Below, piece after piece: positions 35,778 to 45,902 of a stretch of 64,000 bases of DNA. The stretch is from Pseudaquidulcibacter saccharophilus (GTDB lineage Bacteria > Pseudomonadota > Alphaproteobacteria > Caulobacterales > Aquidulcibacteraceae), in the NCBI RefSeq assembly GCF_019455445.1, contig NZ_JAHWUS010000002.1, positions 372,001 to 436,000 on the forward strand, read 5' to 3'. The stretch's first letter is position 1; each line of letters opens with the position of its first letter. The notes beneath the pieces are model-generated. The model was not told the DNA's origin and ran no database searches. It saw only the letters and a list, made by a program, of their open reading frames with translations. Both the position numbers and the translations under genes were made by a program.

Positions 35778-38246
35778 TTACCAGCTATAAGAAACACGGC
35801 CATAGATGTAACGACCATTATGCCCGAATGGTCCATATGTTGAGAATGGTGTGTTTGATGTGCTGTTTACAGCATATGGGGTTTTGGTTGGGTATTCATC
35901 AGTGATGTTTTCAGCACCCAAAGCCAATTTAACTGATTTGGTAATTTGATAACGACCCTCTAGGTCGATAACAACTTTTGGCTCCAAAACAACGTCAAAT
36001 GCAGCAGTTGAACCTGGTGATAATACTTCACCATAACGTGTTGCACGTAATGTTGCGCCAAATTTATCCAAGGTCCAATCTGTATTCAATGAATACTTAT
36101 CTTTTGGTGTACCTTTTTCAAAGGTTAGTACGTTTACGCGTGAGAACAAGCCAGTTGATGAAATTCCCAATGACGCCAATTCAGGAGTAGTTGGAGTTTT
36201 CGTAACTTTAGTGTCATTGAAGTTTGCGCTGAAGGTAAAGTTGAATTTACCAAAATTATCAGTCGCATACGGCGCGCTTACAATTAAATCTAGGCCTTTG
36301 GTTTCAGTATCAACACCATTGATAAAGAAACGACCGCCACCTACACCAATAAAGCCTTGGCTAATTAGATAGTTACGCACTTGTGTTTGAGTAAGGTTCT
36401 CAGAAAGAACGATACGGTCTTTTAAGTTGATTTGATAAGCATCAACAGTTGCACTAATGCGTCCAAATCTAGCAACAGCACCCAAAGCATAGTTTACAGA
36501 TTTCTCAGCTTTAAGAGGTTTTGCGCCAAGTGCTTTTGCAACATCGCTATCAGGCTGGAATGTAGTGATTTCATAGCCAACGCCGTTGATAAAGTTTGTT
36601 GATGTCGCGGTAAAGCCAATTTGTTGCAATGAAGGCGCACGGAAACCGTTTTGTACTGATGCACGAATTGCGAAATTAGGTGAGAAGTCATAACGAGTAG
36701 CAAGTTTTCCAGTCGCAGTACTTCCAAAACCTTCATAGTTTTCACCGCGAATAGCCGCAGAAACTAACCAAGGTTCGGTGATATTTGTTTCCAAATCAAC
36801 ATAACCAGCAATTGAGTTACGCTCTTTCTTGGTTTCATTTGCAGGAGTAAAGCCAGGGAAAACCTGTGAACCAGAAGGTGTTGGGCTTCCGTTTAATAGT
36901 ACGCCGCCATTCGCATATGATTCATATTCACCTGCTTTGATTGAATACGCTTCTGAACGTGCTTCAATACCTGTTGATACGTTAAGTGGTTTTGCAAAGC
37001 CAACATCATACCCACGGGTACCAGAAAGGTTTACAACCAATTGTGTATAGTCAAAGCCACCGGCATCAAACTCGGTTTTGCTTGCCGCACCAAAAGAGCG
37101 GTTCAAAGTGTTTTTGATAGTATAATCAACAGAGTTATAGCCACCAACTAAAGATAAATCCATATCCCAGTCGCCGGCTTTCCACTGCATGCCGCTACCA
37201 AAAGAAGCATCTTTAACCAAAGGCGAAATTAACGGTAGGAAGCCATCAGGGTAAATTGAAACTACGTTACGAGAATCGTTAGAGCGGCGGAAATAGCCAG
37301 CTGAAAGTGCTTCACGGTTTTGATAAGATGCCCATCCGTACAATTTTGCGCTGTCAGATAAATCATATCCAGCATTTGCAAAGACGGTATATTGATCGAT
37401 ATCAGGGTCACCGTACCATGCATTATAGCGATTGATTGCAACTTCGTTTGCACTAGTTGCTGTTGTACCAGTATATTGTTGTCTCCAATCTGGTGCAGTT
37501 CTAACTGTATGCTCTTTATGAGAATAATCAGCGGCAACTGTTAAGAAACCAGCAGTGCCCAAAGGTAAACCAGCCCATGCAGATAGGTTGGTTGATGCGC
37601 CATCATGCTTTTTGTATTTTGCTAATTTTGAAACGTCATAAAATGCACCGGCAGAAACAGGCATATAATCTGTATCGACAGTTGTGTTGTATTCGCCATA
37701 GCTAGCTGTAACACCGCCACCTGAACTTGCTTGTTTAAGACGAATGTTAACAACGCCGGCAATTGCATCAGAGCCATATTGCGCTGAAGCGCCGTCACGT
37801 AATACTTCAACAGTTGAAATGATGCTTGATGGAATTGTATTCAAATCAACGGCAGATGAACCACGACCAATAGAACCATTTAGGTTCACCAAAGAAGATG
37901 AATGGCGACGCTTTGAATTTACCAACACTAGGGTTTGGTCTGGTGCAAGTCCGCGTAAAGTTGCAGGACGCACTGAATCTGTACCATCAGTCAAACTAGG
38001 GCGTGGAAAGTTTAATGACGGAAGTGAAACCGATAGCGCCTGTGCTAATTCAGATGTACCCTGATTTGTGATTGCACTGCTTGAGATAACATCAACTGGT
38101 GCAGCAGTATCAAGTGCAGTTCTTTTTGCTACCCTTGTGCCTGTTACAACTACATTTGTGTCAGAAGCTTCTTGCGCTGCAGCGAAGTCAGTCGCTACAA
38201 AACCAGTTCCGAGCGCAATAATAAGCGCCGCATAAGATATTTTCAT
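35778..38246 (-). CDS. TonB-dependent outer-membrane receptor
   Basis: An 822-aa outer-membrane receptor. The signal peptide (about residues 1-24) ends ATDFAAAQE. The plug domain begins NVVVTGTRVAKRTA and contains LRGLAPDQTLVLVNSKRRH and VEVLRDGASAQYGSDAIAG, typical of the family. The rest is a beta-barrel ending in YGRVSYSW with a C-terminal aromatic. No separate TonB box is obvious beyond the VVVTG segment. The ligand is unknown: RHSSSLVNLNG-type receptors are numerous in Caulobacterales-like bacteria and are often not siderophore-specific. No Fur box is seen; the promoter carries two dyads. Confidence 0.93.
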   Translation of the reverse strand: MKISYAALIIALGTGFVATDFAAAQEASDTNVVVTGTRVAKRTALDTAAPVDVISSSAITNQGTSELAQALSVSLPSLNFPRPSLTDGTDSVRPATLRGLAPDQTLVLVNSKRRHSSSLVNLNGSIGRGSSAVDLNTIPSSIISTVEVLRDGASAQYGSDAIAGVVNIRLKQASSGGGVTASYGEYNTTVDTDYMPVSAGAFYDVSKLAKYKKHDGASTNLSAWAGLPLGTAGFLTVAADYSHKEHTVRTAPDWRQQYTGTTATSANEVAINRYNAWYGDPDIDQYTVFANAGYDLSDSAKLYGWASYQNREALSAGYFRRSNDSRNVVSIYPDGFLPLISPLVKDASFGSGMQWKAGDWDMDLSLVGGYNSVDYTIKNTLNRSFGAASKTEFDAGGFDYTQLVVNLSGTRGYDVGFAKPLNVSTGIEARSEAYSIKAGEYESYANGGVLLNGSPTPSGSQVFPGFTPANETKKERNSIAGYVDLETNITEPWLVSAAIRGENYEGFGSTATGKLATRYDFSPNFAIRASVQNGFRAPSLQQIGFTATSTNFINGVGYEITTFQPDSDVAKALGAKPLKAEKSVNYALGAVARFGRISATVDAYQINLKDRIVLSENLTQTQVRNYLISQGFIGVGGGRFFINGVDTETKGLDLIVSAPYATDNFGKFNFTFSANFNDTKVTKTPTTPELASLGISSTGLFSRVNVLTFEKGTPKDKYSLNTDWTLDKFGATLRATRYGEVLSPGSTAAFDVVLEPKVVIDLEGRYQITKSVKLALGAENITDEYPTKTPYAVNSTSNTPFSTYGPFGHNGRYIYGRVSYSW

Positions 38247-38263
38247 TTATTTTCCCCTTTAGG

Positions 38264-38343
38264 CATACTTTAAAAGTATGGGCTGTTATTATAGTTAGAA
38301 ATCGTTTGTCATAACAATTTCCAACTAATGATTTATATTAGTT
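38264..38343 (-). promoter_or_regulatory. TonB-receptor promoter with two inverted repeats
   Basis: On the minus strand a sigma70-like promoter is TTGTTA (38317-38312), an 18-base spacer and TATAAT (38293-38288). Just upstream of -35 is AACTAAT-N7-ATTAGTT (38323-38343), a 7-bp perfect dyad. At the expected 5' end of the mRNA is the 17-bp palindrome CATACTTT-A-AAAGTATG (38264-38280), which could be an operator or a stabilising 5' hairpin. The ATG at 38246 follows with an AAAGGGG Shine-Dalgarno. Confidence 0.5.
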
Positions 38344-38412
38344 TTGACTTAATATCAACTTAATAGGCAAAAACAGTATTGTATTGCGAATTATTTAGGC
38401 AAAATAGAATTT

Positions 38413-39204
38413 TTATTTGAATTTAGGTTTTCTTTTTTCAATAATCGCATTTATTCCTTCGATATGATCTTCAGTTTCATGCAAGATTCCTTGATATGCA
38501 GCAGATAAATCCATGATTTCGTCAAAACTAGCGCTCATTCCACGCCTTAATAATGATTTTGAAAGCTTTAGAGCTTGGGAAGGCTGCTCGCTTATAATGC
38601 TTGCCATTGCATAGGCGGCATCGTTTAACTCTTCTGGTTCAACAACATCCGCTAAAAATCCCCATTCAAGTGCTTTTTGCGCATCAATTATTTCGCTTGT
38701 ATAAAGTAGTTGCGATGCACGTGACATACCTAACACCCTTGGGGTTAGCCACGCACCACCATCGCCAGGTATGAGTCCGATTTTTAAAAATGGAATCCCA
38801 AAACGCGCACTTGTTGATGCTATTCTTATGTCACTCATTGATGCTATATCGAAGCCTAAACCAACTGCAGGGCCGTTAATTGCAGCAACAATAGGAACTT
38901 TAATATCCCAAAAAGATTTAATAATCCTATGAACTTCACGACGATATGCATCCGCAATTTCTGCCGCGCCACCTTTGAAATACCCCGTTTTCTCTTTCAT
39001 GGCTTTTATATCACCACCTGCGGAAAAGGCTTTTCCTTCGCCTGTTATGATAACTACTTTAATGTCTTCATCTTCATTAATTGTATTTGAGACATTTACA
39101 AAATTATCGGCATCACCCTCTTTTCCTACTGCATTTAAAATATCTGGGCGACAAAAAGTTAAACGCGCAATTGCATTTTCTTTTTCAAGTTTAAGTATTT
39201 GCAT
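38413..39204 (-). CDS. Crotonase (enoyl-CoA hydratase/isomerase) family protein
   Basis: A 263-aa crotonase-fold protein. Start ATG 39204 has GGA seven bases upstream and is preferred to TTG 39210. The oxyanion-hole segments are FSAGGDIKAM and NGPAVGLGFDIASMSDIRIA. Against rat enoyl-CoA hydratase the two catalytic Glu positions read Asp119 and Phe139, so classical hydratase chemistry is unlikely. IGLIPGDGGAWLTPRVLG fits a subgroup usually named enoyl-CoA hydratase. An isomerase, hydrolase or other acyl-CoA role is possible. It is monocistronic. Confidence 0.85.
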   Translation of the reverse strand: MQILKLEKENAIARLTFCRPDILNAVGKEGDADNFVNVSNTINEDEDIKVVIITGEGKAFSAGGDIKAMKEKTGYFKGGAAEIADAYRREVHRIIKSFWDIKVPIVAAINGPAVGLGFDIASMSDIRIASTSARFGIPFLKIGLIPGDGGAWLTPRVLGMSRASQLLYTSEIIDAQKALEWGFLADVVEPEELNDAAYAMASIISEQPSQALKLSKSLLRRGMSASFDEIMDLSAAYQGILHETEDHIEGINAIIEKRKPKFK

Positions 39205-39425
39205 AGTCAATTCCGTAACAGTAAAATTATAAAAACATAATATATCAATTAAATAAACTTAGCTAATTTAATTTTCTAATCCTCACTACAATAGCGCGCG
39301 CTTGTGACGCATATTATTAGTTGGACAAAAGGTCTAGTACGCGCAATGCCAGTATCTTTTTTATGATTCTGTGCATATTTGCCTATAAATAAAGGGATAC
39401 CTAAGTTTTTAAGGGGTTTATAAAA

Positions 39426-39974
39426 ATGAAGTTTTCAAAATATATGATTATTGGTGCTTTGGGTGCAATGCTTGCTCTTGGTGCTTGCGGTAAAAAAGAA
39501 GCTGCTACAGAAGCTGAAACTGCTACACCTGCCGCAGAATCTGCTGCACCTGCTGCTGCAACGAATGAAACCGCTGCTGCGCCTGCTGCCGCTCCTGCTG
39601 CTGCTGTGATTTCAGATGAAGATAAAGAAGCATTGGCAAAATTGCCTGCACCGTTCAACACTGCTGATTTGGCAAATGGTGCAAAAGTATTCGCACAATG
39701 TAAAACTTGCCATACAATGGACAAAGCTGGTAAAAATGGTGTTGGTCCTGATATGTATGGCTTGGTTGGTCGTAAATCAGGAACCAAAGAAGGTTTTGTA
39801 TATTCAGATGCTATGAAAGCAGCTGGCAAAACTTGGGATTTGCCAACACTTAATGAATATGTAAAAGCGCCTAAAACCTTCATTCCAGGTAACAAAATGG
39901 CATTCGTTGGCGTTCCTAACGACAAAAACCGTACAGACGTACTTGCTTATATCGCTGTAAAAAGCAAAGAATAA
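39426..39974 (+). CDS. Membrane-anchored class I cytochrome c
   Basis: A 182-aa electron carrier. The N-terminal signal contains a lipobox LALGAC (Cys near residue 20), so it is probably a lipoprotein. An Ala/Thr/Glu/Pro linker of about 50 residues follows. The cytochrome c2-like domain has the heme motif CKTCH (near 97-101) and a Met ligand in IPGNKMAFVGVPN. GPDMYGLVGRKSG is typical of the mitochondrial-type family. It probably shuttles electrons between the bc1 complex and a terminal oxidase. A terminator follows 26 bases after the stop. Confidence 0.93.
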   Translation: MKFSKYMIIGALGAMLALGACGKKEAATEAETATPAAESAAPAAATNETAAAPAAAPAAAVISDEDKEALAKLPAPFNTADLANGAKVFAQCKTCHTMDKAGKNGVGPDMYGLVGRKSGTKEGFVYSDAMKAAGKTWDLPTLNEYVKAPKTFIPGNKMAFVGVPNDKNRTDVLAYIAVKSKE

Positions 39975-40000
39975 TCCTCGATAATTTCTTTGAAATTAAG

Positions 40001-40030
40001 ATAGCCCCCTGTTTACAGGGGGCTATTTTA
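40001..40030. terminator. Bidirectional intrinsic terminator after cytochrome c and rodA
   Basis: The 11-bp stem ATAGCCCCCTG/CAGGGGGCTAT (40001-40011 and 40016-40026) around TTTA is followed by TTTTATTATTTC on the plus strand. It ends the cytochrome c gene; the rodA stop is at 40031, so it overlaps the end of the mre-rod operon too. Confidence 0.88.
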
Positions 40031-41182
40031 TTATTTCTTTGCAAAGCCTGAGTTAATTATTTTATCTCGATATACTTTTGCATTCTGCACCAGACCAAGT
40101 GCAAACATTACGGAAAGCATCACAGAGCCGCCGTATGAGATAAAGGGCATTGGCATGCCGACAACAGGCATTAAGCCCATAATCATCGCTGCATTAATAC
40201 TTACATAGATAAACAATAACATTGTAACGCCACCGGAAACCATCTTACCAAAAATGTTTCTTGAAGATGTCGCAATATAAATACCATATGCCATTACGGC
40301 AGCGTATAAAACTAACGCTAGGATACCACCAACAAAGCCAAATTCTTCTAATAGCATTGCAAATACAAAGTCTGTATGTCTTTCAGGAAGAAAATCTAGG
40401 CGACTTTGCGTTCCGTGCATGAAGCCAGAACCCCAAAACCCACCTGAACCAATTGCAATTTTAGACTGGGTTATTTGATAACCCTGCCCTAATTTATCTA
40501 GTTCTGGATTAAGGAAGGTTTCGACCCGTTTTCTTTGAAAATCATGAAGCAAGAAATTATATGCAAAAACAAACAATCCAACAGCGCCAACAATTGCACC
40601 GGTAATCCAACGCCAACTAATTCCAGCAAGAACAACCATTACGCCGCCGACCAAGATTACGGTGATTCCTGTTCCAAGGTCCGGTTGTTTCATAATAAGG
40701 CCAGCAGGGGCAATAACCATCAAAATAGGAATTATATGATGCTTAATTTTTTCAATATTTTTAACATTTAAATCTTGATAATAGCGCGCCAGTGCAACAA
40801 CGGCAGTAATTTTCATAAATTCCGATGGTTGTAATCTTAAGGGACCTAATTGAAGCCAACGCTGCGCACCTTTTGATATATCGCCAGCAAGTTCAACCCC
40901 AACAAGCAGAACAAAAACAATTATATAAGCCGGATATGCAAGTTGATACCAAACCCTTATATCAATCACTGCAACAGTAAACATTATTGCGGAGAATAAA
41001 AAGAACCTGACAATATGGTCAAGCGCCCAAGGTTGCCAACTTCCACCTGCGGCACCATAAAGCAAAATTGTACCGTATGTGGCCAATACAAGTAATACAA
41101 ACCACATCCCCCATTCAACGCGGCGGAGCTTAGAAAAAATATTGTTTTCAGACAAATCTGAACCAAATGGGAGCAAATCCAT
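40031..41182 (-). CDS. rodA: Rod-shape peptidoglycan glycosyltransferase RodA
   Basis: SEDS-family polymerase of 383 aa with about ten membrane segments. It works with PBP2 in lateral wall synthesis. Conserved features are KGAQRWLQLGPLRLQPSEFMK, the catalytic-loop Asp in MKQPDLGTG, FLPERHTDFVFAMLLEEFG, and the end MPVVGMPMPFISYGGS. The start codon shares one base with the mrdA stop (TAATG), showing coupling. It is last in the mreBCD-mrdA-rodA operon. Confidence 0.96.
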   Translation of the reverse strand: MDLLPFGSDLSENNIFSKLRRVEWGMWFVLLVLATYGTILLYGAAGGSWQPWALDHIVRFFLFSAIMFTVAVIDIRVWYQLAYPAYIIVFVLLVGVELAGDISKGAQRWLQLGPLRLQPSEFMKITAVVALARYYQDLNVKNIEKIKHHIIPILMVIAPAGLIMKQPDLGTGITVILVGGVMVVLAGISWRWITGAIVGAVGLFVFAYNFLLHDFQRKRVETFLNPELDKLGQGYQITQSKIAIGSGGFWGSGFMHGTQSRLDFLPERHTDFVFAMLLEEFGFVGGILALVLYAAVMAYGIYIATSSRNIFGKMVSGGVTMLLFIYVSINAAMIMGLMPVVGMPMPFISYGGSVMLSVMFALGLVQNAKVYRDKIINSGFAKK

Positions 41183-43068
41183 TATATTCCCCCCTCACCG
41201 TCATCGGTCGCGGCATTTGTCTTTTTGTTATGCGGAACAAAAAATGGCAATGTTGCAGGATCTTTCAAAATTGCGGCTTTTATCACTTCACGACCACGCG
41301 GTGCAGCGGCACTTGCACCAAAGCCACCATGTTCAATAATTGTTGCACAAGCGTATTTAGGATTATCAAATGGTCCATAGCAAATAAACAAACTATGGTC
41401 ACGTAAACGCCATTCTAAAGATGCGTTAGATTTTACACCAGTTGCACGTTCTGCCATTGAAATTCGTCTAACCTGTGCCGTGCCAGTTTTCCCAGCAATT
41501 TTAACGCCTTCAATGCCAAGATTGGCAACGGCTGTGCCACCTGCCTCATTTGTAACGCCATACATACCGCGGTGAACAATATCTAAATGCTCTTGACTTA
41601 TTGGAATATTTTCAAATGGTCTTTTTTGTTCAACACCATCAATTGATTTTATAATATTTGGCTCAATAGCTTTGCCATTAGATGCAATTCTTGAAACCAT
41701 TATTGCCAATTGTAGAGGTGTGACCGTTACAAGACCCTGACCAATTGACATATTAATTGTATCATAAATTTCCCATTTTTTCTTATAAATTCTCATTTTA
41801 TCTTCTGGTGATGGGAATGTTCCTTTGGCAACACCAGGAAGACCAATATCATGGTCTTGACCTAAACCAAAACGCCGCGCAGTCTTGACCATGTTTTCAG
41901 GTCCCATACGGCGTCCAAGCTCATAGAAATAAACGTCACACGATGTCTTGATTGCATTGACCATATTTAGGCTTCCATGACCACGCCGTGCGGTACAGTG
42001 GTAACGGTTTCCACCAATTTCTATAAAACCAGGGCAATTGATATGATCTTCAGCTTTAATAACACCACTTTCTAGCGCCGCAAGCGCCATCATTGGCTTT
42101 ATTGTCGAGCCGGATGGGTATGCACCACGAATTGCTTTATGATAAAGAGGGTGTCGTTCATTTTCATTTAGCGCTTTATAGTCAGCAGAAGATATTCCAT
42201 CGATGAATTTATTATTATCAAATGATGGTGATGAAGCAAGTGCAAGAATATCGCCATTATTTACATCAATTAAAACAATTGCACCGCTTTCTTCACCTAA
42301 CTGGTCATGTGCAACTTGCTGTAACTCGGCATCAATTGTCAAAACAACAGATGCACCAGCTTTGGGGACAAGGTTCGGGTCATATATCTCACGCACTACC
42401 TTGCCATGGGCATCAACTTCGGATTTTTGCGCGCCATGAACACCTTTAAGTATATCTTCAAGTGTTTTTTCAATACCTTGGCGACCTACGCGAATTGCAG
42501 GGTGTTTTGCCTTTGGATCTTTTTCAATTTCCTTATCATTTGCTTTTGCAACATAGCCAATAATATGGGCAAATGCTTCGCCCATTGGATAGTTACGGCT
42601 TTCACCCATTTCAGGATGAACACCTATGAAATTTGCACTATAAAGACTTATCCTTGAATATGCTTCCCAACTTAAATTGCCGGCAATTTGTGTTGAAGTA
42701 TGTCTTTTTGCTTCTTTAATACCTTGTCTGGCTTGGTTTAATTTGTTTTCATCTAATTGAATTATTGTTGCCACATTGTTTAATGTGCTATCAATTAGAT
42801 TTTTATCAGGAAATTCGTCAGTTGCTATTAGAACCCTAAAATCACGCCTATTTACCGCAAGTGGGATGCCAAATCTATCATATATCGGGCCGCGTGATGC
42901 AGGAATGATTGAATAATTAAACTGGTTGCTAGCTGCTTCTAGACGGTACTCTTTGTTTTCAAAAATTTGCAATTGTGCCATGCGCCCAATAAGCGCCGTA
43001 AAGGCAAGCCCGCCAACGCCTGCTAATAAGAATGCGCGCCTTTCAAATTCTTCAGGTATATCACTCAT
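41182..43068 (-). CDS. mrdA: Penicillin-binding protein 2 (elongation transpeptidase)
   Basis: Class B PBP for the elongasome. I place the start at ATG 43068 (MSDIPEEFERRAFLLAG), overlapping mreD by 8 bases; the frame is open 12 codons further upstream. It is 628 aa with one membrane segment (about 13-28). Motifs are STIK with catalytic Ser321, SCD at 376-378 (PBP2 proteins carry SxD here) and KTGTAQ late in the domain. It is followed directly by rodA. Confidence 0.96.
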   Translation of the reverse strand: MSDIPEEFERRAFLLAGVGGLAFTALIGRMAQLQIFENKEYRLEAASNQFNYSIIPASRGPIYDRFGIPLAVNRRDFRVLIATDEFPDKNLIDSTLNNVATIIQLDENKLNQARQGIKEAKRHTSTQIAGNLSWEAYSRISLYSANFIGVHPEMGESRNYPMGEAFAHIIGYVAKANDKEIEKDPKAKHPAIRVGRQGIEKTLEDILKGVHGAQKSEVDAHGKVVREIYDPNLVPKAGASVVLTIDAELQQVAHDQLGEESGAIVLIDVNNGDILALASSPSFDNNKFIDGISSADYKALNENERHPLYHKAIRGAYPSGSTIKPMMALAALESGVIKAEDHINCPGFIEIGGNRYHCTARRGHGSLNMVNAIKTSCDVYFYELGRRMGPENMVKTARRFGLGQDHDIGLPGVAKGTFPSPEDKMRIYKKKWEIYDTINMSIGQGLVTVTPLQLAIMVSRIASNGKAIEPNIIKSIDGVEQKRPFENIPISQEHLDIVHRGMYGVTNEAGGTAVANLGIEGVKIAGKTGTAQVRRISMAERATGVKSNASLEWRLRDHSLFICYGPFDNPKYACATIIEHGGFGASAAAPRGREVIKAAILKDPATLPFFVPHNKKTNAATDDGEGGI

Positions 43069-43549
43069 CGGTGCTTTCCCCGAATTTAAAATATTTACCA
43101 ACAAATGGCGTTAAAGCAAACGTCACAGCGACAGGTAAAAAAGTTGCAAGCACATCAGCGCGATTGCCTATAATTAGGCCAGTCACAAATATTACAAATA
43201 TCATTATAATTAGACAAATAGCTGCTGACACATAATTTGGTCTCAATTTTATTGCGACAAAGTTTCTAAAAGTAAGGGCAAAAAGATAGGTTAGTATATT
43301 TACAACTGCCCAAGTTCCAAAAAATGTCGCAGTTGCCAAATCCTGTACGATGCCCAAAATAAAGCAAAAAAGAACTATTGAAGGATTTATCCATTTATCA
43401 AAGTTGGCCAGAATAACCCAAATAATTACATATGGAACAAACGTTCCGAAACGCCACATAGTGAATGGAAAAGTTACAAGTAATGTAACCATTATGGCAA
43501 TTAAATACACACCAATAATGTGCTTATATGTCTTCGAATTATTTGCCAT
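43061..43549 (-). CDS. mreD: Rod shape-determining protein MreD
   Basis: A 162-aa membrane protein with five or six hydrophobic segments and little sequence signature, as usual for MreD. The identification leans on position between mreC (7-base gap) and mrdA (8-base overlap) and on size. It includes FCFILGIVQDLATATFFGTWA near the middle, a region that is often conserved. It links MreC and the PBP2-RodA pair in the inner membrane. Confidence 0.88.
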   Translation of the reverse strand: MANNSKTYKHIIGVYLIAIMVTLLVTFPFTMWRFGTFVPYVIIWVILANFDKWINPSIVLFCFILGIVQDLATATFFGTWAVVNILTYLFALTFRNFVAIKLRPNYVSAAICLIIMIFVIFVTGLIIGNRADVLATFLPVAVTFALTPFVGKYFKFGESTDE

Positions 43550-43556
43550 TTATGCC

Positions 43557-44717
43557 CTATTCAGGAGCTTTTTCTTGAGGCGTTTTTTCGCCGTCTTTAT
43601 TGGTATTATGCTCAACCGGAGCAGTAGCGTTGCTAACGGTGCTAGTTGTCGGAGTGAACACGGTTACACTATTTGTTGATACTTTGTTATTTGTACCATT
43701 CTTAGCTGCAGCCAAAGCTTTATCCCGCTGCTCTTTTAATCTTTTAATCTCCTGCGCCTGCGCAATTGCACCAGGCGTAGAATTTACGGGTAAATTAGCA
43801 GCGCCATTCTCATCCGGTAAAATACCGCCGGCAATATTATCGGAACCAGAATTTTGTGGCGGAGCACCAAAATTTGGATTTGTTACGCGTTGTGACGGAA
43901 TTTGTATATTGTTTGGCTTAATCAATTTAACAAAATCAATAGCGCCTTTATTGCTATTTAGTCTTACCCTAAGTTTTTTATCAGGCGCAATACCAGCATA
44001 ACCAACTGCAATACCACGAGGTATAATTCCGTCATCACCAGATGTTATGATACGTTCGCCATTTTTGATAATATTTGGCGTATTTAATTGTGACAGAACT
44101 GGTGCAGATGATTTATCACCAACAAGCATCGCTCTTCCGCGCGTTTCTTCACCCATAACCGGAATTCTACTTTGATTGTCTGTCAGTAGAATAACTCGAG
44201 AAGAGTTTTGCGAAACTGAAATCACGCGGCCAACCAAACCATTTTCATTTATAACAACCCAGTCAGTCGCAATTCCATCCTTAGCGCCAACGTTCACAAT
44301 CGCCGAATTTGAAAATGGGCCATTGGTTTCGCCAACAAGCCTTCCAATAACTGCTGATTTAATCTGTTCATCTTTGATATTGTTTAATTGTTCATATTGC
44401 TCAAGACGCATCGCAAGGGCTTTGGCTTCGTCGCGCCATTCAAGCAGGGCACGATTTTCTTGCTTTAATTTGCGAATAGTTTCTGCGTTGCCAAAGTATG
44501 AACTTACATAATCGCCAATTCCATTGAACCACTTTTGTGGTGCTGATATAATTGACGAAGTAGCGCCAAATACTTGATTTGAAGTATTTGAAAGTATTGT
44601 GCGATCTTTTTGCGTTAAAAAATAAACAGAGGCACCAAGCAACAGAACAGTAACTACGATGGCTGTGGCTTTATAACCCCTACCCTCATTTTTACGATAT
44701 GAACCGCGTCTTGCCAT
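43557..44717 (-). CDS. mreC: Rod shape-determining protein MreC
   Basis: A 386-aa periplasmic protein with an N-terminal membrane segment (about residues 17-34), a coiled coil (about 75-110, IRKLKQENRALLEW) and the beta-domain core. VIGRLVGETNGPFSNSAIVN and DGIIPRGIAVGYAG are visible. The C-terminal 100 residues are low-complexity (Pro/Asn/Thr/Ala) with a short KRLKEQRDKALAAAKN coil and are longer than in E. coli. It is second in the mre operon, 21 bases after mreB. Confidence 0.92.
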   Translation of the reverse strand: MARRGSYRKNEGRGYKATAIVVTVLLLGASVYFLTQKDRTILSNTSNQVFGATSSIISAPQKWFNGIGDYVSSYFGNAETIRKLKQENRALLEWRDEAKALAMRLEQYEQLNNIKDEQIKSAVIGRLVGETNGPFSNSAIVNVGAKDGIATDWVVINENGLVGRVISVSQNSSRVILLTDNQSRIPVMGEETRGRAMLVGDKSSAPVLSQLNTPNIIKNGERIITSGDDGIIPRGIAVGYAGIAPDKKLRVRLNSNKGAIDFVKLIKPNNIQIPSQRVTNPNFGAPPQNSGSDNIAGGILPDENGAANLPVNSTPGAIAQAQEIKRLKEQRDKALAAAKNGTNNKVSTNSVTVFTPTTSTVSNATAPVEHNTNKDGEKTPQEKAPE

Positions 44718-44738
44718 AAATGCCTCTTATTTAGGTTA

Positions 44739-45863
<1,125 letters not shown>

Positions 45864-45902
45864 TCAAGTAGTGAAGCTGAAATTATAGTGTTAAATTCTG
45901 TT

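Noticed and set aside
39480-39610. GCTGCT-rich stretch read as a microsatellite
   Set aside because: It encodes the Ala/Pro/Thr/Glu linker of the cytochrome c lipoprotein; repeats are imperfect.
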